Below, piece by piece: positions 9,704 to 21,154 of a DNA stretch of 64,000 nt. Position 1 is the stretch's first letter. Every line of letters begins with the position of its first letter. The notes beneath the pieces were generated by a model. The model had not been told where the DNA came from and did no database searches. It saw only the letters and a list, made by a program, of their open reading frames with translations. Source of the DNA: Vespula vulgaris (lineage: Eukaryota > Arthropoda > Insecta > Hymenoptera > Vespidae); assembly GCF_905475345.1 (NCBI RefSeq), contig NC_066608.1:558001-622000 (forward strand), written 5' to 3'. The position numbers and the translations under genes are program-made.

Positions 9704-11190
9704 TTATTTAACATACCATTGATCAATGAAATGTTCTTGCTCATTATAAATGTCATTTGAAAATATATCTTCGTTGTAACGTATAAGTAGAGAATTTAAA
9801 AGAATTTTTGCTTTTTCAAGCATTGCTGTTATATATGCAGCAGCTCTCCTTCCAGCCCCAATAGCATTTTCACTAGCATGACCTCTATGTTCTATACTCC
9901 ACATACATTCTTTACAACATATCTATAAATATAATATTACATTAATATTTAGAGTATTCAATAATATTTCTGATTTAATAAAAATACATTTTTTTTATAT
10001 GTGATAAAATATTATATAAAACCTGCTGGCATGCATTGCAATAGTATCTCAATGCATTTGAAGGATGGATTTGACAAAGTATAGTACGACGTATTCTGGT
10101 TGCTTCCCAGAGAGGTTTTACTACATGTTTGCCTTGTTTCACTTCCACATTTGTTTTTTCTTCGTGCTCATCACCACAATCAGAACAAAAGTTGCGCAAA
10201 CATACACAACATTGTACAATTGCCTTTAATTATCATAAAAAAGAATTAGTTTTACATATTAAATATCTACATATATCATTACCAGTAGGAAGTATATTTA
10301 CTATTACTTCATCCGAACAAGTATCGCAAAGTATTCTATGAGCCAATTTACGGCGCATAGCATCCATAACGAGCTTATGTTGTAGCGGATAATGCGGAGG
10401 TGGAATTATAAAACATGTATTTGATAGACAAAAATGACATAAAGGACATCTTTCATACATATTACATGCTGAATTAATGTTATCATTATTTTGCATCTTA
10501 CTTATATCAATATTATTAGCTGTAAAATAAATTATAAAGTATAATTGGATTATGCAAATTATCATTTGTTTTGTTAGATTATATATAATGAGATTATGAG
10601 AAGTGAATTCATCTTACTTTTTCCAATCAAGTCAAAGACACAAGGAGAACACATGGCATGTAAGCAAGGAAGAAGTCTAGGTTCTTGCATTTTTTTACCA
10701 CATCTTGAACATAAGAAATCTTTATTTTCATGAATATTCCGAATTATTTTCATTTTATCTTCTTTACATTCATCACTTAAATTTCCGTTATCCGACAATG
10801 TATAGGATAGTAAATTTATTTTTTGTTCCATACTCCACCTTAATCCATTTCTTAAAATATAGTCATTGTTAATTTTATAACACTTAGTGTTCATATTTTT
10901 ATTTATTTATAGCCACAGTAAATAAGACAGATTATGTACCCATTTATATTTCATAGATTAACAATATATACTTTAAATTTATATTATTACCTTGTATTAA
11001 CATTTACGTATTTCGGTTCAATTGTAACAATAGATTGATTATTTCTATTTTTTTTCTTCCTGTTAAAAGAAATGACGTTCCCATTATTATTATTATATTT
11101 ATTATTTTCGCTTTCGCTTTCAATTGTTTTTGCATGACCGAAGCAACTATTTTCAAATTGATTCTTAACTGAACAATTCACGAATTCCAT
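9704..11190 (-). CDS. TRIM45: TRIM45-like E3 ubiquitin ligase, N-terminal half (RING, two B-boxes)
   Basis: Minus-strand exons: 10991-11190, 10618-10850, 10308-10519, 10023-10223, and a last exon from 9922 to either the donor at 9717 or the stop at 9704-9706. The RING finger starts at Cys114/Cys117 (FLCSRCGKKMQEPRLLPCLH) with AMCSPC; the closing pair is RCPLC after a long loop, as in TRIM45. B-box 1 is CDTCSDEAIVQCCVC, then NFCSDCGDEH. B-box 2 is CQIHPSNALRYYCNACQQIC, then CKECMWSIEHRGH. A coiled-coil start follows (ITAMLEKAKILLNSLLIRY). Read through, the protein ends at WYVK-stop, lacking the rest of the coiled coil and the C-terminal domain. A strong donor (gtatgt, 9711-9716) cuts after the first two bases of that Trp codon (residue 351). 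Joined to the plus-strand exons it gives 1569 nt, 522 aa. A minus-strand AATAAA at 9678-9683 could also end a short form. Confidence 0.9.
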
Positions 11191-12293
11191 TGATTTAAGT
11201 AACTATTTAATCAATAGAATTTATTAATTTTTTATCACATTGTTGTTTAATAATGAACTCATGGTAAATCTGATACTTTACTTTACGGTAGTAGGAATGT
11301 CTTGCAGACTACTTCCCAACTTCAGCAGAACGTATCTGGTTAAAAATAACATTTAAGTAGACCGCGGTATTTCGCGAGCGATAGAAAACGGCGGCTGCTA
11401 TGTATAGATATTTATATTCTATAAAATAAATGTAGGAAACATTTCTTTTTTTTTATCACATAATAAACATATATTAAAAAGTATTTGTGTGTGTGCATAT
11501 ATACATATATACACACACTACAAAAATAATAATACTATAAAAAAAGAAATAAATCACTGCTAATCTAAATTGACTTGTTTACCCGATATAAAACTGGCAT
11601 CAATAAAATTTTTTTGCCACGCACTGTGAATAATAAATTTTATTCAATATTCATATACGTGTAAAAATAAAATCGACGATGTAAATATCGAAGAGTAAAT
11701 AGTACATACAAATAGTTTATAGATTAGAATTACAGATTAAAAGTAAATACTATATATAAATATTAATTTAAATATATTTTATCAAGGCCGTTATTGTGTA
11801 ATTTATAGAAACTTTCAGTGTTTTGACCATTCTGTAACATTAACTACATCTGTAAATAATTGGTAATATCTACCAACAAATATATAATAAGTTTTCTTTT
11901 TTTTTAAAGCGTAACGAATATATGAATACTGCATTAATTCATAATGAAATAAATAATTGAAGTGCAATGAAGAGATATCATTATACTTTTATATTCAAAG
12001 ATTATCTACTTTGTTCGGTCCTTTTTACAAGTTTCGGATTTAAGTTTCGTCATTTTCTTATCATTGTAAGGTACTTAGTGTAGATTACAGCCCCATAACT
12101 GACTAGTACTTTATGTTTGGCCAAATTTACACACATGTGCGTTAATTATATCAACATGATTTTGTGAATGTAACACTGGAACATAAGAATATACAATGTC
12201 GGGATACATTATTTTACACGTGTAAATAATAATTCATAAAAGAGTCATCTAAATTTTAATTAATTACCTTAAATATTTTTTTTGTTTTTACTT
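11191..12293. other. Intergenic region, TRIM45 5' end to KIAA0319L 3' end
   Basis: About 1.1 kb of AT-rich noncoding DNA. It should hold the TRIM45 promoter near 11200-11400 (a more GC-rich patch lies at 11360-11400) and the KIAA0319L 3' UTR. A TG/AT/CA imperfect palindrome is at 11487-11518. No other gene was seen. Confidence 0.45.
11487..11518. repeat. TG(AT)CA imperfect palindrome
   Basis: A (GT)4 run, an alternating AT core and an (AC)4 run form a near-perfect inverted repeat of 32 nt with a two-base GC interruption. It could fold into a hairpin in the KIAA0319L 3' UTR, but it is equally a decayed dinucleotide microsatellite. Confidence 0.6.
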
Positions 12294-15200
12294 TCACAAA
12301 CCATTACGAGCTTTACCATTTCTCATGTGACTATTATTTCTTGTCTTACAATGCTCAAACAAGACATCATAAGAATCAGCATCTGAATCTGATAATACCA
12401 TCTTAGTGTGTGGAACTGCCAAATAAATTTTAATTTATTAAAAGGATTGATTTTTTATCAACATATAAAGTTAATATTAATATTACCATCGTCTTCGGGT
12501 TCTGGTTGAAGAAGAGAATAACGAGCTGGCTTTTTCTTCGGACGCAATATTCTTCTCTTACTAGTACATATTCTTTGACATAAACAAATAAATCCCCAAA
12601 TAAGTCCAACCCAACAAACAACCAAGGATAATAGTGCTATTAACACATACAAAATACTCCAATCTAAAAGATACAATCACAAAATTATTTACGTTTCAAA
12701 TATTTATAACTGGTGAATTAAATTGTATCAATTCATAAAAGACATTAACATACCACAGTTAGATTCTCCATTACCAAAATATTTTTGTATTAAATTCTGC
12801 ATCCAAAATGCTTCACACATACACTGTCGTGTTCCCTGATTACACACTCCATGACCTTATCCAAAAAATATTTCTATTATCTTCCTGATTATACTAGTAT
12901 TATTATGACTATATATTCATATCCATAGTAACGTGGAAAATATTTCTGTTACCTGAACAATTATTTTGACACAATGCAGTATCTATATTTGCTACTGATA
13001 GTTGTAATAAACCAGAATCTTGTTCAAGTTTTTGTTTTAATCTCTTAACCACATCTGGACCAGACATCGTTTCTTTGCCACCTTTTTTTTCTACATAAAA
13101 TATTAATACCGCTTTTCCTGTACGTGGTTCAGCTCTTAAGTTCCGTACGATAATGGATGCTTCGTCGCGCAATAGCATTTGTAATTTTACAACCAGAGAA
13201 TTTTTTTGAGATTCTGTTAATACATTAGCACCTATATTTAATGTCAATTCTACCAAATGAAGCAATTGAGGGTCTGTAAATTCATTGATATGTTAATTAG
13301 TAGGCTTATACATTTTTTTCTTAATACTGTTTTAATTCAGTTACTTACCTGATTTTACAATTACTGATACGGTATCTTCGTTGCTTAATCCTTGTTCATC
13401 TGTTACTTTAAGTTTGAAAAGATATCTGCCAGGCACGATATCAGTTAACTATCACAGATGAAAGAATTATCATTTATGTGCAATATTAGTTTACATCGTT
13501 ATTCTATTATAACAATAAAAATTATTACCATTAATATTGGTGATTTATCCGTTCCTTCGATTATAGTGCCCACTGCGAGACTAGATGGTTCTCTCGTCCA
13601 TAACCATTGTCCGATACGTAAATCGTCGGAAGATTGGGAACCGTTAAGGATCAAGGCAACGATAGGAGCTATTATAATTTGATCACCACCAGCATTTGCT
13701 TTAGGTGCTGCATTTTTATCTTTGAAGAAACAAACCATTGTAGATTAATATTATTTTAATATAAATTAATTGTAGAATCTAGAATGCAATAGGAAATAGA
13801 ATACATACTCTGTGTCACTTTGACACCGACTGTGTCAGAATCTTTATTTCCATTATCATCGATCACTGTTAGTTTGAATAGATAATCTCCCTTAGTTAAC
13901 TTTGTTACATTTGTAATAGATTCATTTACTGCAGAAAAATCAACTATGCTAGGACCACTGTATGAGTAATATAGTTATAGGAAACATTAGCAAAGACATA
14001 GAATACAAGATATATTTATAATATATAATATAATAATTATACCTCATTTGTTTCCAGTGATATGAAACTATCTTTATATCATCTTTGCTCTTTCTACCAT
14101 CTAATACTGTTCGTGTCTCTGGCAATGCAATAGTTATATCCTCTCCAGCATTAGCTACAAGGTAATAATTACAAAAATTATTATTACATGAAATAGTTTA
14201 ATATTATATTGTTAACTAACCTTTCGGTGGTTTATTTGTTGGAGGCTTTACAAAAACATGAATTTCAGCTGAAGAAGCCTGGCCAGAATCATCTGTTACT
14301 TTAAGAACGAAAGTATACATTCCTTCTACCAAATTTGATAGATGTAAATAAGGAGTTCTTGTAAATTGCATGTCTACAGCTTTGTTTTGATCGGAAGGAC
14401 TTTTTGTCCATTCCCAGCTTGCTATTCCTCTATCATCTGTGCTTAAGTTTCCATTAAGTATCAATGTATTTTGAGGTAAATAAATTATAACATCTTGTCC
14501 TGCATTCGCACTTGGTGGATAATCGATTACTTTTAAAACTGTTATATTAGCTTTTGTGGAATTTGTGACATGATCAGAGTCTTCAACTGTTAGCTTAAAG
14601 GTATAATTTCCAGCAATGAGATTATCCAGTTGTAAGGTAGGAGTATCAACTAAATTAGGCTGATATCCAATAGGACCTTGTTGCAGTTCCCAATGATAAG
14701 AAATTATGTGATCATCATCTTTACTCGTTGATCCATCTAATACAGCTCCCGTATTGGGCAATTTTACAACTTGTGAAGCAGGTGAAATTATAGCAATTGG
14801 TGCTTGATTTATTCTTTTAGCTAGTTTGTAAAAGTTGAAAATGAGAAATATTTCAATATAAGAAATTTCGTAGTTTTAAAAAATATATAAATAATAGAAT
14901 AACTTACGTGGTAAAACACTGACATTTGCATAGGCTTCTCCATAAGCATTTGGACTACTTACAGCTACTTTAAATCTATATAAGCCTTCTGATAAATTAC
15001 TCAACTTAACAGTTATACGATTTTGATCAGTCATAGTTCCTGTATGGCCTTCTGGTTGACTAAGTAAACTCCAAGCATAATTATAATGTTCATTGCCTTG
15101 TTCAGCAGGTATTGTGTATGCTGATAATGTTACTTCATTCTCTGGCAAGCGTACTTCTTTAGAAACTGCAGATACCAACAACTGTTTCAAGGTAGGCTTC

Positions 15201-16045
15201 ACAGATGTAGTTGTACCTTTTAAAATTTGTCCACTTATTTGAGGAGTAACACCAAGTTCTGCAGATTCTATGTCATCTAACACCACACAAGTACCTGCAA
15301 TTCAAACATTGTAGCTGTAGAATAATTCTTAAAAGTAATCAAACATATATTTATGTACAGAAAAAATTAAATGCTATATATACCAGCGATATTCCTTTTG
15401 AATCCAAAACTGCACTGACAAATACCTATGTCATCTTTTTCCTCGTGTCTAATACATACTTCGTTAGGTGCACACTCTGATGGATCTATGCAACTAACAC
15501 TGTAAGTCTCAAATACAACATGGGTATCGTCAATGTTGTCCATTAATAAAGGTCTATACGAATTTTACAAATATTTCAATAGCTTGAAAAAGAATTTCTT
15601 ACAGAATAATTATCTAAAATATTTACCCAGTTTCATCATTTACTTGAGTTAATAGTTCACTCCACATTTCATTATCTTTTATCGGTTTGACTAAAACCAT
15701 ACTAGGTGCATTCTCATTTGGTAACTCAGGTCTATACAACGGCATGCACATTTTGGAATTATCACATTTCACATGATAACACGTGTTATTATGCATCAGA
15801 GCTACGTTACATCGTAATTTATTGCAACAACTAGCAACGCAATGTTTCATACTTGTTACATGAGACCATGGTGTGAAAAAACTTTGAGAAAGATTTCCAC
15901 GAGGCAAATATTTTGTAAATACATGAGGATATAAGCTAGGACATATTATTTGCCATTTTCTATCCCAATTTCTATCCCAAGAATAATCTCCAATGCAAGT
16001 TCCAAATAAGAATAAATATAATCCAAGGTAATAAATATTAAACAT
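12294..16045 (-). CDS. KIAA0319L: KIAA0319-like protein (PKD-repeat type I membrane protein)
   Basis: Single-pass membrane glycoprotein of the dyslexia-associated KIAA0319 family; the vertebrate paralogue KIAA0319L cycles between surface and trans-Golgi. Twelve exons: 15627-16045, 15384-15553, 14908-15294, 14221-14820, 14043-14154, 13809-13957, 13529-13719, 13349-13448, 12953-13273, 12754-12855, 12487-12663, 12294-12415 (2850 nt, 949 aa). Order: signal peptide (IYYLGLYLFLFGTCIG), a Cys-rich MANSC-like region (CVASCCNKLRCNVALMHN), an EGF-like module (CIDPSECAPNEVC), then about five PKD repeats with typical 'ANAG-D--I-LP', 'LDG--S-DD--I--Y-W' and 'G-Y-F-L-V-D' signatures. A Cys-rich stem follows (ALCQNNCSGHGVCNQGTRQC), then a transmembrane helix (ILYVLIALLSLVVCWVGLIW), a basic stop-transfer segment and an acidic cytoplasmic tail. 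All splice phases agree. Family assignment is firm; which vertebrate paralogue is closest is not decided here. Confidence 0.93.
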
Positions 16046-17200
16046 TTTTAGCTACATTAACGAAAAAAAAAAGAGAATCAAAATTGGTTATTGACTTTGA
16101 TTAATTTTAATTAATTTTGATGACAATGAAAATCAATATATTTTTGTTATTTTACCTTATTATACTTTTCTGCAGAATGATAAATATTTCACTGTAAAAT
16201 AAAGTTCTCTCTTAGATGTTTTTATATATCATACATATCATTTATACATAAACTGCATTTACAAACTGTCGACGTTTCGTGCCCGTGTCGTTATTTTAGA
16301 ATAATTCGCAGCTGTATATGGTGAAGCTTATCATAAATTAGTAGCATGTTATTATCACGACCAACAGCTAATCAACTATAGGGGTAATTATCATACTTCC
16401 TGGTAAGTCGGAGGAAGGAAACTTAATAATAACTGATAAAATACTGCATTATTAAACTATTTACAACATTGAGTCCAACTTCGTCGATTAATAATTTGGA
16501 TTTTGTTGACTTACATAGAAATCAAAAGCTTTGTCCAAGAGATAACACTATTTAATTTCGTTTATACTCTCTATGACACCTGCACCACTTGCATACACCA
16601 TTGCGCATGAATTTCTGATTAAATGTAGATGTCGACACTGATGAACAACAACCAAACTGATAACAATAAATCCGAAAATATATAACCTAACGAAATTAAA
16701 ACAGGAAATATGCACATAGATTTTAAATAAATAAATATATGTCACAAATAAAATAAATAAATGTCATGACGCAGATAGAGAAAGTATACAGCATGATTTT
16801 GTATAAATAACCTATTATGAGCAGCAAAAAAAGAACAGCAGTTTACGCTTAACCAAAAATAAAAGGTTCGAATCTTTCAAGTTTTACCGCCATAATGTGG
16901 CATTACATATGGCGACATTAATAATATTCAATGTTATAGAATTATAATGATTTTATTATATTATATAACTTTATAAAAAATTTCTATCATATAAAAACTG
17001 AAGTATTATTTATTTGTCAAAGGATTAGAAAAGAAAAAAGAATGAAAAAAGAAGGAAAAAAAAAAGAAAAGAAAAGAAGAGAGAAACATGTAGCGCTACC
17101 AGTGAATTATGTATGAAACTGTCTAGCAGCCTGGTACATTCAAACTTGGGAAATGCGAAACAATGCGAAGTGTGGTATGGGCGAACGGCGGCGGCCGTCG

Positions 17201-17209
17201 TGGGTGGTC
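17201..17209 (+). promoter_or_regulatory. Candidate Ci/GLI binding site
   Basis: TGGGTGGTC, an exact match to the canonical 9-mer of Cubitus interruptus/GLI zinc-finger factors (reverse GACCACCCA). It sits in the presumed 5' UTR exon or promoter of smoothened. A chance match to one 9-mer is possible in 64 kb, but the position and the second site at 17239 make it worth noting. Confidence 0.45.
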
Positions 17210-17238
17210 CAAGTGGTTCTGAGAGCAAGCTTGTCTCG

Positions 17239-17247
17239 TGTGTGGTC
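17239..17247 (+). promoter_or_regulatory. Second, imperfect Ci/GLI-like site
   Basis: TGTGTGGTC matches 8 of 9 bases of the Ci/GLI consensus, in the same orientation and 38 bp after the first. Both sites continue into the same 10-mer, gtggtccaag. Confidence 0.3.
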
Positions 17248-17597
17248 CAAGCCGTTCGTACACTGGACGCGACTATCGCTCTGCCGCCAGAAGATGCGAG
17301 ACACTTTGTCCGTACAAAAGGGAGGCCTTTCTCCGTGGCTAATCGAGATTAGCTGAAGAAAATATTTCTATCTCTATGCGTGAGGTATAATTTTTTTTCA
17401 TTATTTACATCCTCTCAACAAAAAATCTTTTCATTGTTTACGTTTAGCCACGTGACTCTGACTACTTTTTAAATAAAATACGCGCGCTTTGTTCCATCTC
17501 TTTTTTCTTTCTTTTTTTTTTTTTGTTAATTTTGTAATTTAGTTTATCCCTTTGAGTGTCTCAACATTGTAGTTTTTTGATATTGTTATTTTAGATT

Positions 17598-20500
17598 ATG
17601 ATCTTGTTAATATGCTGCTTGCTTATACTTCATGGAGTCAAGTCAGAATTGGAACATACTTTTACTGGTAATACTAATAATGAAAATAAAACATGGAAGG
17701 ACTTGGATTTGAGCCACAGACACAGAATCAAGGATTCCAATTATCTGCTGGACAGGTATCCTTTGGGAGAACTACCTACTGATTCTGAGAACTGCCGTAG
17801 ACCTGCAAAGTGCATAACTTTACAGAAAAACACTTGTATGGGTACCAAATTACCTTATACATCTACTACATTAGATCTTGTATCTGAATATACAACACAG
17901 AAAATAATTGAGGTATGTGTAATGATTTAAATTTAAGAATTTTATATATAATATATATAAGAATAGGTATAGAGTTTTGAAGTAACAGAGTTTTTACAAT
18001 TGTAAACTTATCTCCTATTTAATATTTAAAATATACAATTTTATTTTATTTTATTTTAAGGAAAAGTTATATTTACTACAAGCATTAAGACATGTACCAA
18101 AGTGTTGGGCAGTTGTACAACCATTTTTATGCTCAATATTTATGCCAAAATGCATAAATGATATGGTTGATTTACCTTCTCAAGAAATGTGCAAGATGGT
18201 ATCAGGACCTTGTAGAATAGTATTTAATCATACTATTTGGCCAAATTTTGTTAAATGCGAGAATACAAAACTTTTTCCAAGATTATGTAAAAATGACATA
18301 AGAGAACTGAAATTCAATACGTCAGGTAAATGTTTAAAACCACTGATCCCTACTGATAATGCACTTGCAATTTTTGAGGGTGTAGACGGATGTGGTACAC
18401 AGTGCAATGATCCATTTTTTACATTGGATGAGCAAAAACAAATCCATTCTTTCATTGCTTGGGCCGCTGGTATTTGTTGTATGTTTAACTTTTTTACTGT
18501 GGTAAGTACGACGTACCAAGGGTGTAAAACGATAATACTATACCTTTCAGAAAGTTTAACATTCTATTTTCACGTATTTCAGGTTACATTTTTAATAGAC
18601 TGGAGAAGTGCAAATAAATATCCTGCATTAGTTATATTTTACATAAATTGTTGTTTTATGGTATCATGTATAGGATGGCTAGTACAATTTACTCCTGGAA
18701 GTAGAGATGTGATCGTATGCCGTAAAGATGGGACATTGAGAATGAGCGAACCAAGGTATGTTTTTTCACGTTGGTTTTTTATAAAAGACAAATTTATGTG
18801 ATAAAATTTATAGACTATACGTATATTGTGATTTTCAGCGGAGAAAACTTATCTTGCGTTGTTGTCTTTGTACTTGTTTATTATTCGCTCATGGCTGCAA
18901 TGGTGTGGTTTGTAATTTTAACATATGCTTGGCATATGAGTTTTCAAGCTCTTGGTAAAATTCAAGATAGGATCGATAAAAAGGGTGCTTATTTCCATCT
19001 GATCGCTTGGTGCTTACCGCTTGTTTTAACGGTAACGATTATGGCATTGGGAGAAATAGATGGTAATAGCGTTACGGGTATCTGTTTCGTGGGTTATACG
19101 AATCATGCGGTGAGAGCTTGGTTCCTGCTTGGACCCGTGTTAATTGTTTTACTCGTTGGAGGATATTTTTTATCGAGAGGTAAGATTTACTATCGGGATA
19201 TATACGTACGTTTCCATTATATTCTGTGCTATAAAAACAATGTACTTTTATCGTCCATGCTTCTAATGTTCTTATGTGTAAGTATTAATTGTAACAACGA
19301 TAAGAACATGTCGAAATAATATTTCATAAGAAAATGAATACTCATCGCTTCGTTAATTGTAGGATTGATCACGCTGATTCGCTTAAAAATCAGTAGCCAG
19401 GAAATTATATCAGAAAGAGCAAGTTCTAAAATAAGAGAAACCATCGTTAGAATGGGCCTGTTTTCCATTTTTACATTTGCAGCAGTTGTAGTGACCTGCT
19501 ATTGTCACATTCATGAATTTCAGCATTCTTGGCAATGGCGACAAAGTTTTCGCGATTATATGATGTAAGAAAGTAATTTCTACGAAAAAAGTTTTAAGCA
19601 GCTTATCATTTCTTGTTTTTGTAATTTCGAATAAACTTTTTCTTAATTATTAAAGATGTTCGATAACAACAAAGTATGCAGAAATATCTGAATGTAAAAT
19701 GGAAGCAAGACCAAGTGCTGCCAAGTTGCAGTTGCATTTACTTTCACCATTTTTTGCTGGTATACTTATGTCATCGTGGGTTTGGACAGGATCCACGGTG
19801 GATACATGGACTAGATTTCTCCGACGGTATGTTATTATATAATTCTTGTCAATGTTGATACGATCGGATGATATAAGTCTATAAATTTTTTTTTAGGACT
19901 TTTAATTGCGAGTCAGAAGAACCGATAAGATTGAAGAAACACAAAGTTATAGCGCAAGCTTTCGCAAAACGCAAGACTTTCAACAATGCTGGTCGTTTAT
20001 CAATTAGTTTTCACAATACTCACGAAGATCCGGTAGGATTGAATTTTGATCTCAATTCGGTAGCTTCGCAAGACTTTAGTTCGACTTGGGCTGCTGCTTT
20101 ACCAAAACTGGTAACAAGGAGAGGTGCGCTTGTAGGTGGAACAACGGGTTCGGTATCTAGCAACAGAAGAAATTCTGTTGATTCTGAAATAAGTTTTAGC
20201 GTGAGACGTGTCTCTGTGGAATCTAGAAGAAATTCATTGGATTCTCAGATATCCGTTCAGATTGCTGAATTGAAAACAACGAGAAAAGTAGCAGGAAGTG
20301 CTCGTGGACGTCGTGGAAAGCGTAGAAGAGACTTTGCAAAGTCAAGATCTGGAAAAGTTGGTCCACTCTTTCGACGAGGTAGTACTACGTCCCAAGAGAG
20401 TCAGTTGGGCGCACAAATACTTTCAGCGTTGACCATTGGTGGTACATCCAAAATACCGCCTATTCAAGTGCCTAATATGAAGAGACGATCGGCCAGTGCT

Positions 20501-21154
20501 GGATTAGATGAGCGAGTTTTAAACTCTAAAATGCTCGAAAGGAAAGGCCCGGGTATGCTTCTACCATTTTTATTTCCAGATCAGAGCGGCAGCGATGAAA
20601 ATTTAAGTAGCGAAGAAAAAAGACATCAAGATATGAGAGACAAAGATATTGATATAGAAGCGGGCAATGTCGAGAAAGAAGATCAAGACACCGACAGCGA
20701 CGATAGTCAGCCCGATGAAGAAACGAAGATATTAGAACCGGAAGAACCATTAGAAAATAGTAAAAGTAAAGCGAGCAACAAAAGTGCCAAGAGTTATTGT
20801 CACGAAAGTGATATCAGAAGTAGGGAAGGTCGTAAAAGCAAATATTTGTTACAAGACGAGGCCATTCTGAAACATTTACTGCAAGAATCTAGCGAGACGA
20901 AATTGAAATGCGAAACAGAGAAAAAAGACGCGTACAAAAAGGCTGGTATGGGTGATCTAGCATCTAGCTTAACATCTTGCTGTCCCGAATTAACGCGGTT
21001 AATGCAATCGGATGGACAGACTAACGCGAGAGAAATAGCAACGCAAACTTCCTTGCCTCTCGATATCTTGGAAATGGAGGAACTGAAACAAAGTATCGAC
21101 GAGATCATTAATAGCAGACATTGTAGTTCTAAAGGAACGCAAATGTCACCTTAA
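17598..21154 (+). CDS. smo: Smoothened, Hedgehog signal transducer (class F receptor)
   Basis: Seven-pass membrane protein released from Patched inhibition to activate Ci. Exons: 17598-17912, 18061-18501, 18583-18755, 18839-19179, 19363-19564, 19656-19826, 19897-21154 (2901 nt, 966 aa). Order: signal peptide (MILLICCLLILHGVKS), Frizzled-type cysteine-rich domain about residues 65-180 (CRRPAKC, CWAVVQPFLCSIFMPKC, MCKMVSGPC), a linker with further Cys (CGTQC), then the seven-helix bundle about 232-530 (FIAWAAGICCMFNFFTVVTF; WFVILTYAWHMSFQAL; SSWVWTGSTVDTW). The WxxxS-like end of helix 7 and a long cytoplasmic tail follow in one exon. The tail carries three RRxS PKA sites (Ser641, 654, 661), a basic patch (RGRRGKRRRDFAK) and acidic stretches near 785-800. 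The last exon alone encodes over 400 residues. Identity is certain. Confidence 0.97.

Larger units (their letters stand above)
16046..17594. promoter_or_regulatory. Divergent intergenic region KIAA0319L / smoothened
   Basis: AT-rich to about 17090, then a GC- and CpG-rich island at about 17095-17350. A donor-like gtataa at 17385 and an acceptor ending at 17594, three bases before the smo ATG, suggest that the island is the noncoding first exon of smo, ending at 17384. The two GLI/Ci-like sites lie in this exon. No separate gene was found. Confidence 0.5.

Noticed and set aside
10223..10307. Longer TRIM45 exon 3 ending at the donor near 10282
   Set aside because: It would leave phase 1 and break B-box 1. 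The donor at GAA (10307/10308) restores CDTCSDEAIVQCCVC exactly.
16865..16874. ggttcgaatc, a perfect tRNA B-box (T-loop) core
   Set aside because: No A-box, no anticodon stem and no acceptor stem can be drawn from the flanking bases, so it is not a tRNA gene; at most it is a stray match.
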